This document shows, piece after piece, positions 53,396 to 62,783 of a stretch of 64,000 bases of DNA. The stretch lies in NCBI RefSeq assembly GCF_902804475.1, contig NZ_CADCSU010000023.1:1-64000 (forward strand), read 5' to 3'. This DNA comes from Flavobacterium bizetiae (GTDB taxonomy: Bacteria > Bacteroidota > Bacteroidia > Flavobacteriales > Flavobacteriaceae). The notes beneath the pieces are model-generated. The model had not been told where the DNA came from. It saw only the letters and a list, made by a program, of their open reading frames with translations, and searched no databases. Each line of letters starts with the position of its first letter. The stretch's first letter is position 1. A program made the position numbers and the translations under genes.

Positions 53396-55456
53396 TTACC
53401 AGATTTTAACTCTTTTATCTGGATTAACATACATTTTGTCTCCTTTTTTGATACCGAAAGCATCATAAAAAGCATCAACATTCTGAAGCGGAACGTAAGC
53501 TCTGTACATACCAGGTGAATGCGGATCTGTTTTTACCTGATTTTTAATTGCTTCGTCTCTCGTTTTAGTTCTCCATACGGTTGCCCAAGAAATAAAGAAA
53601 CGTTGTTGTGGAGTAAATCCGTCAATTAATCCAGGATTTGGATGTGATTTTAAGTACAATTGCAAACCATCATAAGCTGCATTGATACCACCTAAATCTC
53701 CAATATTTTCTCCTAAAGTAAAATTACCATCTACGTGAATTCCAGGTAATGGCTCTAAAGCACTATATTGATCTGCTAAGGCTTTACCTAATGCTGTAAA
53801 TTGTTTTAGATCTTCTGGTGTCCACCAGTCTACTAAATTTCCTTCGGCATTGTAACGTGCTCCTGAATCATCAAAACCATGAGAAATTTCATGACCAATA
53901 ACAGCTCCAATTCCACCATAATTTACTGCTTCATCAGCTTGATAATTGTAGAAAGGTGGTTGTAAAATTGCTGCAGGGAATACAATTTCGTTATAAGATG
54001 GGTTGTAATAAGCATTTACAGTTTGAGGTGACATTCCCCACTCTGTTTTATCAACCGGCTTGTGTAGTTTTTCGATTCCTTTTTTGAAATTCCATTTGCT
54101 TAGGCTGCGGGCATTATCAAAATAACTTCCGCCTTCGGCAACGCTTTTAATTTGAAGTGCTGAGTAGTCTTTCCATTTGTCCGGATAACCTACTTTTATC
54201 GTAATCTTATTTAACTTTTCGATCGCTTTAACTTTAGTTGCAGCAGACATCCAGGTTAAATTATTAATACGGTTTTGGTATGCCAAAATAATATTATGAA
54301 TCATATCTACTGCTTTTGCTTTTGCTTCTGCAGGAAATACTTTTTCTACGTATAATTTACCAAGCGCCTCACCAACAGTTGTATTTACAACTTGTAATGC
54401 TTTTTCTTCGCGTGGTAATTGTTTGATAGCCCCTCTTAACGTTTTGCTGTAAAAATTAAAATTAGCAGTTTCGATATCTGTTGATAATTTTGTAGCAACG
54501 GTATTTAATAAATCCCATTTTAAGTATTCTTTCCACTGCGCTACTTTATTTTGAGTAAAAACAGTTTGCAAAGCTTTCATATACTTTGGCTCCATTACCA
54601 CCACTGTATCTAATTTTGCCAAACCAAGACCTGTAAAATAAGCATCCCACTTAATAGCCGGTGTTATTTTTTGAAGTTCTGCAATTGTCATTGGGTTGTA
54701 TTGCAAACGGCTGTCTCTGCTTTCTACACGATCTAATCTAGGTTTAGATAATTCTGTTTCTAAAGCTAAAATTGCAGCTGCACTTTGTTTTGCTTTTTCT
54801 GGAGATTCTCCAATAAACTGCATCATCTTCGCTACATGAAGCTCATATTTTGCTCTTTTTTCTTTAGAATCTTTATCTTCAGATGTGTAGTAATCTTTGT
54901 CTGGTAAACCTAACTGACTTACACCAAGAGTTACAGAGTTTTTAGAACTGTTTTTTTCATCGGCACCAATATAGATTCCGAAAAAAGCAGCTGTACCTTC
55001 CGGTTCAACCTCAACCAAATACTTTTGTAAATCAGCTACATTTTTAATAGCATCAATCTTTTTAAAGTAAGGTTGCAGAGGTGCAATTCCGGCTTTATTT
55101 CTTCCTACTGTATCTAAAATAGTAGAGAATAAATTAACGGCTTTTCCCTGATCAGTGTCGGATTTGTATTTTGGATTTTTTGATGCTTCTTTCAGGATAG
55201 ACATTGCATCTTTGTCTGTTTTCTTAATCAATTCATTAAAACTTCCCCATGTCGTACGATCACTTGGAATTTCAGTTTGATTAAGCCAGGTTCCGTTTAC
55301 GTATTGAAAAAAGTCCTGACTTGGACTAATTTTGGTATTCATGTACGAAACATTGATACCTGGTTCTTTCGAAGTTGCATTTTGAGCTTGAACAGCTGTA
55401 AATGAAACTGCCGCAAAAAAGGCGCAGAACAAAGGTCTGCTAAGTTGTTTTTTCAT
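53396..55456 (-). CDS. M13-family zinc metallopeptidase (neprilysin-like), copy 2
   Basis: A 686-residue paralogue of the preceding protein with a signal peptide (FTAVQAQ). Zinc site VIGHEISHGFDD (His522, Glu523, His526) and GENIGDLGG (Glu583) are conserved, as is the terminal VKIW. The N-terminal lid half differs more from copy 1 than the catalytic half does, which suggests divergence in substrate choice after duplication. It has its own terminator and about 215 bases of promoter space before copy 1. Confidence 0.93.
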   Translation of the reverse strand: MKKQLSRPLFCAFFAAVSFTAVQAQNATSKEPGINVSYMNTKISPSQDFFQYVNGTWLNQTEIPSDRTTWGSFNELIKKTDKDAMSILKEASKNPKYKSDTDQGKAVNLFSTILDTVGRNKAGIAPLQPYFKKIDAIKNVADLQKYLVEVEPEGTAAFFGIYIGADEKNSSKNSVTLGVSQLGLPDKDYYTSEDKDSKEKRAKYELHVAKMMQFIGESPEKAKQSAAAILALETELSKPRLDRVESRDSRLQYNPMTIAELQKITPAIKWDAYFTGLGLAKLDTVVVMEPKYMKALQTVFTQNKVAQWKEYLKWDLLNTVATKLSTDIETANFNFYSKTLRGAIKQLPREEKALQVVNTTVGEALGKLYVEKVFPAEAKAKAVDMIHNIILAYQNRINNLTWMSAATKVKAIEKLNKITIKVGYPDKWKDYSALQIKSVAEGGSYFDNARSLSKWNFKKGIEKLHKPVDKTEWGMSPQTVNAYYNPSYNEIVFPAAILQPPFYNYQADEAVNYGGIGAVIGHEISHGFDDSGARYNAEGNLVDWWTPEDLKQFTALGKALADQYSALEPLPGIHVDGNFTLGENIGDLGGINAAYDGLQLYLKSHPNPGLIDGFTPQQRFFISWATVWRTKTRDEAIKNQVKTDPHSPGMYRAYVPLQNVDAFYDAFGIKKGDKMYVNPDKRVKIW

Positions 55457-55659
55457 TTATATCTAAGTTTTTGGTCTTTATACAAACGTATTCCTAATAT
55501 CTGAAACGCTATGTTAAAATTATTGAAATAATCGCAAAAAAATGCATTATCCTCAAATTTTAATAGATATCATCAAATATTTTCATGTATAAATCACGGG
55601 TTTCTAACTGAATATTAGAATACTTTTTGGAATATTTGTTACAAATAATTTCAATAAAA

Positions 55660-56622
55660 GTGAGAGCAAAAATACAGAATGCAGTTTCCGGAAAAATAGA
55701 TGCTATTGGTTTACCTATATTGGCGTTGTTTTGGGTGAGTTTCTTTTGGGGCACCACTTGGCTGGCCTCAAAAGAGGGTGTAAAATATATGCCTGCTTTG
55801 CAATTGGCTACTATACGCCAGTTTGTTGGCGGGATTCTATATGTTGGTTATTTTATACTAAAAAAGGAACCCTGGCCAAAAGGCAAACAATGGACTACGA
55901 TTTTTATTTTGGCCATTTTAAATTTTGCCTGTAGTAATGGTTTAAGTACTTGGGGCGTTCAATATATTAGCAGTGGTTTGGCCGCTATTATTGCTGCTAT
56001 TTTCCCAATCTGGATTGTTGTAATTTGTTTTTTTCAGGGACAGCGAATTGCTAAATTGGCGATTACGGGTTTACTAATTTGTTTTGGCGGAATTTGCATT
56101 ATTTTCATGGATCATTTAGGAGATTTTCTAAAACCTGATTTTCAATTTGGAATTTTCTTATCTGTTGCATCAACGATTACGTGGGCTTTTGGGATTTTAC
56201 ATACCAAGAAAAAAGCAGCGAGTTTTAATCCGTATTTTAGTTTAGGATTGCAAATGTTGATTTCCAGCTTTTTACTTTTTGGAATTACGGAGGCTTTTGG
56301 AATGAATATTTCATTAAAAGAAATTCCGTTAGTATCATGGTGGGCGATATCTTATTTGATTGTCATTGGTTCTATTCTAACTTTTGTTGCTTTTATTTAT
56401 ATGTTGCAACATCTTCCCACAGAAATTACGGGTATTTATGCTTATATGAATCCAATCGTGGCTATTATTTTAGGAGTTATTCTTTTTGGTGAAATACTGA
56501 CTCCGGCAATCGCTGTTGGTGTTTTTGTGACTTTAATGGGATTGTTTCTGGTGAATAAATCGATTAGAAAAACAAAATTTAAAACGGTACGAGATGGCAC
56601 ACGGATGACGCGGATTTGCTAG
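55660..56622 (+). CDS. EamA-family (DMT) transporter
   Basis: An inner membrane protein of about 320 residues with ten membrane segments in two EamA repeats (ALFWVSFFWGTTWLASKEGV at the start of the first, SVASTITWAFGILHTKKK of the second). Such proteins export or import metabolites such as amino acids; the substrate is unknown. There is no ATG start: GTG 55660 is preferred (MRAKIQNAVSG), and TTG 55627 is the alternative that adds 11 residues. It is divergent from the M13 peptidase genes. Confidence 0.82.
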   Translation: MRAKIQNAVSGKIDAIGLPILALFWVSFFWGTTWLASKEGVKYMPALQLATIRQFVGGILYVGYFILKKEPWPKGKQWTTIFILAILNFACSNGLSTWGVQYISSGLAAIIAAIFPIWIVVICFFQGQRIAKLAITGLLICFGGICIIFMDHLGDFLKPDFQFGIFLSVASTITWAFGILHTKKKAASFNPYFSLGLQMLISSFLLFGITEAFGMNISLKEIPLVSWWAISYLIVIGSILTFVAFIYMLQHLPTEITGIYAYMNPIVAIILGVILFGEILTPAIAVGVFVTLMGLFLVNKSIRKTKFKTVRDGTRMTRIC

Positions 56623-56937
56623 CGCGAAAACGCAGATTTACACGGATTTTTTTATTATAAAACTTTAATAAATCGGCAATCTGCTTTGTGGTCCTTCGAC
56701 TTCGCTCAGGATGACAAGCTTGGGTATAAAAAATTGCGACTGTGCAAATTTGCGAGATTAATAGCAAAAAAATCCGCCCTAATCATTCCTTTTGCGCTAG
56801 CGAATCCGTGTCATCCGTGTACTATTCCGCAATCCTGTCGTAAGAAAGCTCTTTTAAACTGTGGGTCTTCTGTTAAAAACAACACGCAATTAGCTTTTTA
56901 AAAAGTGCTTTTTGTATTTTTGCGGCAAATTATTTTT
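56623..56937. other. Intergenic region with dispersed repeat words, no gene
   Basis: Contains 'acggatgacgcggatttgctagcg' and its inverted counterpart near 56800-56825 (CGCTAGCGAATCCGTGTCATCCGTG in shortened form), a TTCGACTTCGCTCAGGATGAC word at 56696-56716, and the SCO promoter. The short ORFs here follow the repeats and look spurious. Confidence 0.5.
56915..56922 (+). promoter_or_regulatory. Candidate -7 element for the SCO gene
   Basis: TATTTTTG matches TAnnTTTG, 15 bases before ATG 56938, which supports that start over the upstream one at 56905. No good TTG box was found at the expected distance. Confidence 0.45.
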
Positions 56938-57603
56938 ATGAAATCGTTTCTTTATAAATACCGCAAATTCTTTATTGTTTTATTCGTTTTTTCGGCTGTC
57001 ACTATATCCTTATTTTATTCGGCTTTAAAGCCACAAAAAACATTACCGATATTTAATCCTGCTGATGTAAATCCTGAATTGGTTGATAGTACGGTACAAT
57101 ACAAAAGTAAATACCATACGATTGCTGATTTTAAATTTGTAAACCAGAACGGTGATACGATTACTCAAAAAAATTACGAAGGAAAAATTTATGTTGCTGA
57201 CTTTTTCTTCACGACTTGCGGGTCTATTTGCCCAAAAATGACAACGAATTTAGAAGATGTTCAAAAAGCAATTTTAAATAATCCTAAAGTAATGTTGCTT
57301 TCTCACACCGTTTTTCCTGAAGTTGACAGTATTCCGGTTTTAAAAGCTTACGCTATAAAACATAATGTTGTGGATAGTAAATGGAATCTGGTTACGGGAG
57401 ATAAAAAAGAAATCTACACAATGGCCAGAAAATCGTATCTGGCTGTAAAATTAGGAAGACCAGATCAATTGTACGATATGGTACATACAGAGAATTTTGT
57501 TTTGGTGGATCAAAAAAGACGCGTTCGTGGTTTTTACGACGGAACGAATAAAGAGGAAATTAAACGCCTTTTAGAGGACATCAATTTCTTGTGTCAGGAG
57601 TAA
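56938..57603 (+). CDS. SCO1/SenC-family protein
   Basis: A 221-residue membrane-anchored thioredoxin-fold protein (N-terminal membrane segment about residues 11-30). The copper ligands of SCO are present: Cys94 and Cys98 in TTCGSICPKM and His183 in DMVHTENFVLVD. SCO proteins bring copper to the CuA site of cytochrome oxidase or act as thiol reductases. Start at 56938 gives MKSFLYKYRKFF; the earlier in-frame ATG at 56905 precedes the candidate promoter element and is unlikely. Confidence 0.9.
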   Translation: MKSFLYKYRKFFIVLFVFSAVTISLFYSALKPQKTLPIFNPADVNPELVDSTVQYKSKYHTIADFKFVNQNGDTITQKNYEGKIYVADFFFTTCGSICPKMTTNLEDVQKAILNNPKVMLLSHTVFPEVDSIPVLKAYAIKHNVVDSKWNLVTGDKKEIYTMARKSYLAVKLGRPDQLYDMVHTENFVLVDQKRRVRGFYDGTNKEEIKRLLEDINFLCQE

Positions 57604-57652
57604 AATCCCTTATTTTTAGAAACATTTAGCATTTACAAAAGTGTTAAATGCC

Positions 57653-57681
57653 TTGAAATAAAGAATAATTGCCTACTTTTG
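57653..57681 (+). promoter_or_regulatory. Bacteroidota-type promoter for feoAB
   Basis: TTG (57653-57655), 18 bases, TACTTTTG (57674-57681) fit TTG-N17-23-TAnnTTTG. The expected start point near 57687 leaves a leader of about 20 bases before the feoA start. Confidence 0.75.
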
Positions 57682-57707
57682 CAATCTAAATTCAATCTAA
57701 ATAAGCT

Positions 57708-57947
57708 TTGCAAAATACTATCCACACTCTAAAAAAAGGCGAGAAAGCCATTATCAAAGATTTTGATATCGATCTTATTCCTCTAAAATTATTAGAAATG
57801 GGTTGCTTGCCAGGCAACTTAGTCGAATTGCTTCAAATTGCTCCTTTTGGAGATCCATTATACTTAGATATAAATGGTTCACACGTAGCCATTCGTGTTG
57901 AAACTGCTCGTGAAATTGAAGTTGAACTTATCAAAACCAATTTGTAA
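57708..57947 (+). CDS. feoA: Ferrous iron transport protein FeoA
   Basis: A 79-residue SH3-like FeoA (TLKKGEKAIIKDFDIDLIPLKLLEMGCLPGNLVELLQIAPFGDPLYLDINGSHVAIRVETAREIEVE). The only start that gives the whole domain is TTG at 57708, since TAA lies two codons upstream (57702-57704). Its stop codon overlaps the feoB start by one base. FeoA is a small cytoplasmic partner needed for FeoB to take up Fe2+. Confidence 0.9.
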   Translation: MQNTIHTLKKGEKAIIKDFDIDLIPLKLLEMGCLPGNLVELLQIAPFGDPLYLDINGSHVAIRVETAREIEVELIKTNL

Positions 57948-60046
57948 TGAGCATTCAAAATATCAATGTTGCCCTTATTGGGAATCCAAATACAGGAAAA
58001 ACTTCCGTTTTTAATCAGCTTACAGGACTAAATCAACAAGTGGGGAATTATCCCGGAATTACGGTTGAGAAAAAAATCGGGTTCTGTAAATTACCTCACA
58101 ACATCAAAGCCAATATTCTTGACTTACCGGGAACTTATAGCCTTAATGCAAGTTCTATGGATGAAAGTGTGGTGATTGAACTGTTATTAAACAAAAACGA
58201 TAAATTATATCCGGATGTTGCGGTAGTGGTTACAGATGTTGAAAATCTGAAACGAAATCTACTGATTTACACGCAAATAAAAGACCTTGAAATTCCGACA
58301 ATTTTAGTCATCAATATGTCTGATCGTATGGAAAGCAAGGGGATAACTTTAGATATTCCGTATCTTGAAGAAAAACTAAAAACGAAAATTGCTTTAGTAA
58401 GTTCACGAAAAGGTTTAGGAATTGAGGAATTAAAGGAACTTATTGTTTCTTATAAAACGATCCCAAATGAACCTTGCATGAATGCTTCGGTTATTGATGA
58501 GGAATATTTTCAAAAATTACAACATGCTTTTCCTAACCAATTATTATACAAATTATGGTTGGTGATTACGCAGGATGTGAACTTTTTGAATTTAGACCGA
58601 AATGAAATCAGAAGTACTTTTACGAAATCGCATTCTGAATTAAAGCGTCTACAGCAAAAAGAAACGATAAAACGTTATCAATTTATAAATGATGTTTTAA
58701 AAGAAGGTTTAAAAGTTGATGCCTCGATGGCAAAAGACTTTAGAGCTAAACTTGATCGTGTTTTAACCCACAAAGTTTGGGGTTACGTGATTTTCTTAGC
58801 TATTTTATTTTTGATTTTCCAATCGATTTTCAGCTGGTCAACTATCCCGATGGATTTCATTGACAGCACTTTTGCTTCTTTAAGTACCTGGGTGGCTCAG
58901 GAATTACCAAGCGGAATTTTAACTGATTTACTTTCGCAGGGAATTGTGCCGGGAATTGGCGGTGTTATTATTTTTATTCCGCAAATTGCCTTTTTATTCT
59001 TGTTTATTTCTATTCTCGAAGAAAGTGGTTATATGAGTCGTGTTGTGTTTTTGATGGATAAAATCATGCGCAAGTTTGGTCTTTCCGGAAAAAGTGTGGT
59101 GCCTTTAATTTCAGGAACTGCTTGTGCAATTCCGGCAATTATGGCGACTAGAAATATCGAAAACTGGAAAGAACGTTTAATTACCATTCTGGTAACGCCA
59201 TTTACTACTTGTTCTGCGAGATTACCGGTTTATACGATCATTATTTCATTGGTTATTCCTGACGAACGTTTGTTTGGTTTCTTAAACGTACAAGGTTTGG
59301 CCTTGATGTTATTATATTTAATAGGTTTTGGAACGGCAATTCTATCGGCTTATATCTTAAATAAAATATTAAAAATAAGTACCAAAACGTATTTCGTTGT
59401 CGAAATGCCAAGTTATAAATTGCCACTTTTCAAGAATGTTGCGATAAATGTTGTCGAAAAAACAAAGGCTTTCGTAGTTGGAGCAGGTAAAATTATCTTA
59501 GCGATATCTGTTATTTTATGGTTTTTAGCATCGTATGGTCCTGGAAAAGATTTTAACGAAGCAGAAACTATCGTAAAAGAAAGATTTGTTGACACGCCTC
59601 TTGACGAAGTTCAATTTGAAAATGAAGTAGCGTCTCAAAAATTAGAGAATTCTTATATCGGACTTATGGGAAGAGCGATTGAGCCTGTTATTTCTCCTTT
59701 GGGTTACGACTGGAAAATCGGAATTGCATTAATTAGTTCATTTGCTGCACGTGAAGTTTTCGTAGGAACGCTTGCCACCATTTATAGTGTTGGAGATACT
59801 GATAACGAATCTACTATAAAAAGCAAAATGCAGGAAGAGATTAATCCGGAAACGGGTAAGAAAATCTTTAATTTTGCTTCTGGAATTTCTTTACTTTTAT
59901 TTTACGCTTTTGCCATGCAATGCGCAAGTACGCTTGCTATTACTAAAAAAGAAACAAATTCATGGAAATGGCCTGCAATGCAGCTTTTCCTAATGAGTGG
60001 ACTTGCTTATTTTGTAGCGCTTTTTGCGTATCAACTTTTAAAATAA
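57947..60046 (+). CDS. feoB: Ferrous iron transporter FeoB
   Basis: A 699-residue inner membrane Fe2+ transporter. The N-terminal GTPase has P-loop GNPNTGKTS (residues 12-20), G3 DLPG (59-62) and G4 NMSD (123-126). The membrane part has the Gate domains with SVVPLISGTACAIPAIMATR, where the Cys and Pro are thought to line the iron path, and the FeoB_C region. Length is within the family range (E. coli 773). It forms one operon with feoA before it and the 40-residue Cys-rich protein after it. Confidence 0.96.
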   Translation: MSIQNINVALIGNPNTGKTSVFNQLTGLNQQVGNYPGITVEKKIGFCKLPHNIKANILDLPGTYSLNASSMDESVVIELLLNKNDKLYPDVAVVVTDVENLKRNLLIYTQIKDLEIPTILVINMSDRMESKGITLDIPYLEEKLKTKIALVSSRKGLGIEELKELIVSYKTIPNEPCMNASVIDEEYFQKLQHAFPNQLLYKLWLVITQDVNFLNLDRNEIRSTFTKSHSELKRLQQKETIKRYQFINDVLKEGLKVDASMAKDFRAKLDRVLTHKVWGYVIFLAILFLIFQSIFSWSTIPMDFIDSTFASLSTWVAQELPSGILTDLLSQGIVPGIGGVIIFIPQIAFLFLFISILEESGYMSRVVFLMDKIMRKFGLSGKSVVPLISGTACAIPAIMATRNIENWKERLITILVTPFTTCSARLPVYTIIISLVIPDERLFGFLNVQGLALMLLYLIGFGTAILSAYILNKILKISTKTYFVVEMPSYKLPLFKNVAINVVEKTKAFVVGAGKIILAISVILWFLASYGPGKDFNEAETIVKERFVDTPLDEVQFENEVASQKLENSYIGLMGRAIEPVISPLGYDWKIGIALISSFAAREVFVGTLATIYSVGDTDNESTIKSKMQEEINPETGKKIFNFASGISLLLFYAFAMQCASTLAITKKETNSWKWPAMQLFLMSGLAYFVALFAYQLLK

Positions 60047-60052
60047 ACGATC

Positions 60053-60175
60053 ATGGTACAGGAAATTATTGCCTTTGTCATTTTATTTATCGCTATTGGT
60101 TTTTTGATTAGAAAATTCTTTTGGAAATCTAAGAAGAAAAAAGATTGCGGTGACGGGAATTGTGGGTGTTCTTAG
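60053..60175 (+). CDS. FeoB-associated Cys-rich membrane protein
   Basis: A 40-residue protein beginning 6 bases after feoB: MVQEIIAFVILFIAIGFLIR forms one membrane segment, followed by a Lys-rich stretch and a C-terminal DCGDGNCGCS with three cysteines. This is the layout of the FeoB-associated Cys-rich membrane proteins (FeoC-like in position). It is too short for standard gene calling. It may deliver or sense Fe2+ at the cytoplasmic face; the role is not established. Confidence 0.85.
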   Translation: MVQEIIAFVILFIAIGFLIRKFFWKSKKKKDCGDGNCGCS

Positions 60176-60276
60176 AGAAAGGTTCTAAGGTACTGAGAGG
60201 TTGAGATACTAAGGTTTTGAGCGACTTTGTCTTGACTAAATCTTTGAATGATATTTTAAAAAATCCAATTTAAAAA

Positions 60277-60660
60277 ATGCCAAATTTCATTTATTGTTTA
60301 TTTTTCATATTCTTAAATCTATCTCTATTTTTAATACTTTCTAAAAAAGTCCTTTTAAATCGATACATCAATTTAAGCATTATAGCCTTTTTTATAATTG
60401 TATATTTAATACACCAATTGAATCTCTTGGGATATCAAATAAATCCATCTGCTTTTAGAAAATTATGCTTTTTTAGTATTGCTCTGATATTTTGGTTTTA
60501 CCTGAATTCCTTTTTTTTAAAACAAATGGAGACTAAAAAAAACGCTTTCAATCATTTTAATAAAAGCATATATATCTTAGTAAAAAAAGATTTTCTAATT
60601 TATTTCCTTTTTGTGATGACAACAATAACTCAAATAGACTGGGTTTATCGTATAAAATAA
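60277..60660 (+). CDS. Unknown small membrane protein
   Basis: A 127-residue, very hydrophobic protein with about four membrane segments (residues 5-22, 30-47, 63-80 and 108-122) and no recognised motif. The gene is strongly AT-rich and lies alone between repeat-containing gaps. It could be a foreign or orphan gene; expression is not evident from the sequence. Confidence 0.45.
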   Translation: MPNFIYCLFFIFLNLSLFLILSKKVLLNRYINLSIIAFFIIVYLIHQLNLLGYQINPSAFRKLCFFSIALIFWFYLNSFFLKQMETKKNAFNHFNKSIYILVKKDFLIYFLFVMTTITQIDWVYRIK

Positions 60661-60734
60661 GGGTCAAACAAATATTGATGAGTCAGACTGAGCGAAGTCA
60701 AAGTCCGCAAAGCTATATCTAAAACTAAATCATA

Positions 60735-60765
60735 AAAAAATGGCTTCATTATGAAGCCATTTTTT
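60735..60765. terminator. Bidirectional terminator
   Basis: AAAAAATGGCTTCA (60735-60748) pairs exactly with TGAAGCCATTTTTT (60752-60765) around a 3-base loop. Confidence 0.88.
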
Positions 60766-60780
60766 ATTACTGAAAACCGA

Positions 60781-60828
60781 GACTGAGACTGAGACTGAGA
60801 CTGAGACTGAGACCGAGACTGAGACTGA
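60781..60828. repeat. Hexanucleotide tandem repeat (GACTGA)8
   Basis: Eight 6-base units, seven GACTGA and one GACCGA (the sixth), run without interruption, then merge into GAAAACTATGACTG words of the 33423 family. It lies between the terminator and the stop of the HD hydrolase gene. Confidence 0.88.
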
Positions 60829-60850
60829 AAACTATGACTGTGACTGAAAA

Positions 60851-61504
60851 CTACTTAATCCCCTCCCACTCTGCATAAAACTGAGCAAGGAACAATTCCA
60901 TAAAACGATGTCTTTCGGCAGCGATTTGTTTTCCGGTTTTGGTATTCATTTTATCTTTTAAGAGTAAAAGCTTTTCGTAAAAATGATTTATCGTTGGCGC
61001 ATTATTCTTTTTATATTCTTCTTTGGTCATATTGGTTATTGGTGCAATTTCGGGATCATGAAGGGTTCTGTTTTTAAAACCTCCATAATTAAACGCTCTT
61101 GCTACTCCAATCGCGCCTATTGCGTCTAAACGATCCGCGTCCTGCACGATATCCAATTCTATAGACTTGAACTTCTTTTCGAAATTTCCGCCCTTATAAG
61201 AGATGTTTTCGATGATGTTTACCACATGCTGAATAATATCTTCTGAAACACCTTCACTTTCCAGAAACAAACGGGCTGTTTTTGGTCCGATAGTTTCATC
61301 TCCGTTATGAAATTTACTATCAGCAATGTCATGAAGCAAAGCTCCTAACTGAACAACTATGAGATCACAATCAGTATCTTTTGCAATTAAAAGCGCATTT
61401 TTATAAACGCGTTCGATATGAAACCAATCGTGTCCTCCTTCGGCATCGTTTAATTTTTCTTTTACAAAAGCAATTGTTTTGTTTATTAATTCAGTTGTAC
61501 TCAT
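60851..61504 (-). CDS. HD-domain phosphohydrolase
   Basis: A 217-residue HD-superfamily enzyme. Metal ligands are visible in GGHDWFHIERVYKNA (His25 or His29), LLHDIADSKFH (His58-Asp59) and the C-terminal VQDADRLDAIGAIG. This YedJ-like group hydrolyses phosphate from nucleotides or related compounds; the substrate cannot be read here. No operon partner on the same strand. Confidence 0.85.
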   Translation of the reverse strand: MSTTELINKTIAFVKEKLNDAEGGHDWFHIERVYKNALLIAKDTDCDLIVVQLGALLHDIADSKFHNGDETIGPKTARLFLESEGVSEDIIQHVVNIIENISYKGGNFEKKFKSIELDIVQDADRLDAIGAIGVARAFNYGGFKNRTLHDPEIAPITNMTKEEYKKNNAPTINHFYEKLLLLKDKMNTKTGKQIAAERHRFMELFLAQFYAEWEGIK

Positions 61505-61737
61505 AATTTGTTATGTATTTATCTGGGTGATTTATAGCACACAGATCTTGCGGATTAAACGGATTGACACAGATTACTATTAATCTTCTCTTTCGAAAAT
61601 CCTTATTGAATAAAAAATGTTGATTGCTAAAGTTTTTCAACCTTAACAATCAACAATATGTTTTAAATGTCAATATCAAATATTAATTGCGAAATCAATT
61701 TTAAATCTAAAATCAGAAATCTGCAATCTAAAATTTT

Positions 61738-62730
61738 TTATAATCTAGCTGGCTCAACCCATTTGAAGATATGTCCTTCTTGCGGAATTACTAATCTTTC
61801 TGAGATTCTTGCCATACGAGCTGGTAATTTCATTAAGTAATCACGCGCTTTTTCCGCTTCATCAGTTAAATTGGTAACCTTATCGATTTCCCATTTATCA
61901 ATTAATTTTTGCATGATATCTACATAATCGTTGGCTGTATATACTCCAATACGTTGTGCAGAATCAGAGAATTGTTCGAAAGCAGAACTGATCTTTTGAC
62001 CTGATTCTCTTAAGAAATGTGCCGGCATAACGATTTTTTGTTTCATCATGTATTGAAACGCCAACATCATTTCGCTAGGATCTACTGCAAAAATACGCGT
62101 AACAAATTCGCTGTATGCATGGTGATGACGCATTTCGTCACCAGCAATCATTTTACACATTTTAGACAATTTGTTATCGCCAAATTTCTTCGCGATTTGT
62201 GCTACTCTGTTGTGCGACACATAAGTTGCTAATTCCTGGAAACTAGTGTATACAAAGTTTTTGTACGGGTCAGTTCCGGTTCCAATATCAAATCCGTCGT
62301 TGATTAAGTGCTGTGTTGTCATTTCGATTTCACGCATGTTTACACGACCAGACAAATACAAGTATTTATTTAGCAAATCTCCGTGACGGTTTTCTTCTCC
62401 GGTCCATTGTCTGATCCATTTAGACCAGCCGTTTCCACCATTTTCGATTTGATCAATTCCTTCTACATCCATTAACCATGATTCGTAAGTTGGTAAAGCT
62501 TCCTCAGTGATAGTGTCACCTACAAGCGTTACCCAGAAATCATATGGTAATTCTTTGGCAATTTCACGTAACTCTTTTACCTCCTCAAAGAAATTTTCTC
62601 CTTCAGAATTAGGCAAAAAGTCTGACGGCTGCCAAATTTTTTCCACCGGAATTAAATACTGTTCAACGAAGCTATCCACGTTTTTTTCCAAAAACTGCAT
62701 TACTTCTAATCTAATGTTTTTTATAGACAT
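61738..62730 (-). CDS. Acyl-ACP desaturase (soluble di-iron type)
   Basis: A 330-residue soluble desaturase of the stearoyl-ACP desaturase family, which puts a cis double bond into acyl-ACP chains. The two di-iron motifs are GEENRHGDLL (Glu112-Glu113, His116) and GDEMRHHHAY (Glu199, His202). Length and motif spacing match plant and bacterial members. It follows the PlsC acyltransferase gene on the same strand (about 50 bases), so the two may share a transcript, both acting on membrane lipids. Confidence 0.88.
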   Translation of the reverse strand: MSIKNIRLEVMQFLEKNVDSFVEQYLIPVEKIWQPSDFLPNSEGENFFEEVKELREIAKELPYDFWVTLVGDTITEEALPTYESWLMDVEGIDQIENGGNGWSKWIRQWTGEENRHGDLLNKYLYLSGRVNMREIEMTTQHLINDGFDIGTGTDPYKNFVYTSFQELATYVSHNRVAQIAKKFGDNKLSKMCKMIAGDEMRHHHAYSEFVTRIFAVDPSEMMLAFQYMMKQKIVMPAHFLRESGQKISSAFEQFSDSAQRIGVYTANDYVDIMQKLIDKWEIDKVTNLTDEAEKARDYLMKLPARMARISERLVIPQEGHIFKWVEPARL

Positions 62731-62783
62731 TACTTATTTAAGATTGGGATTTCTGTTTCAGTTTAATTGCTGAAATCAAAAAT

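Noticed and set aside
56623..56904. Small ORFs between the EamA and SCO genes
   Set aside because: They translate dispersed intergenic words such as TTCGACTTCGCTCAGG and have no coding features.
60181..60276. tRNA or small RNA gene after feoB
   Set aside because: Only phrase repeats (aaggttctaag type) are present; no cloverleaf could be drawn.
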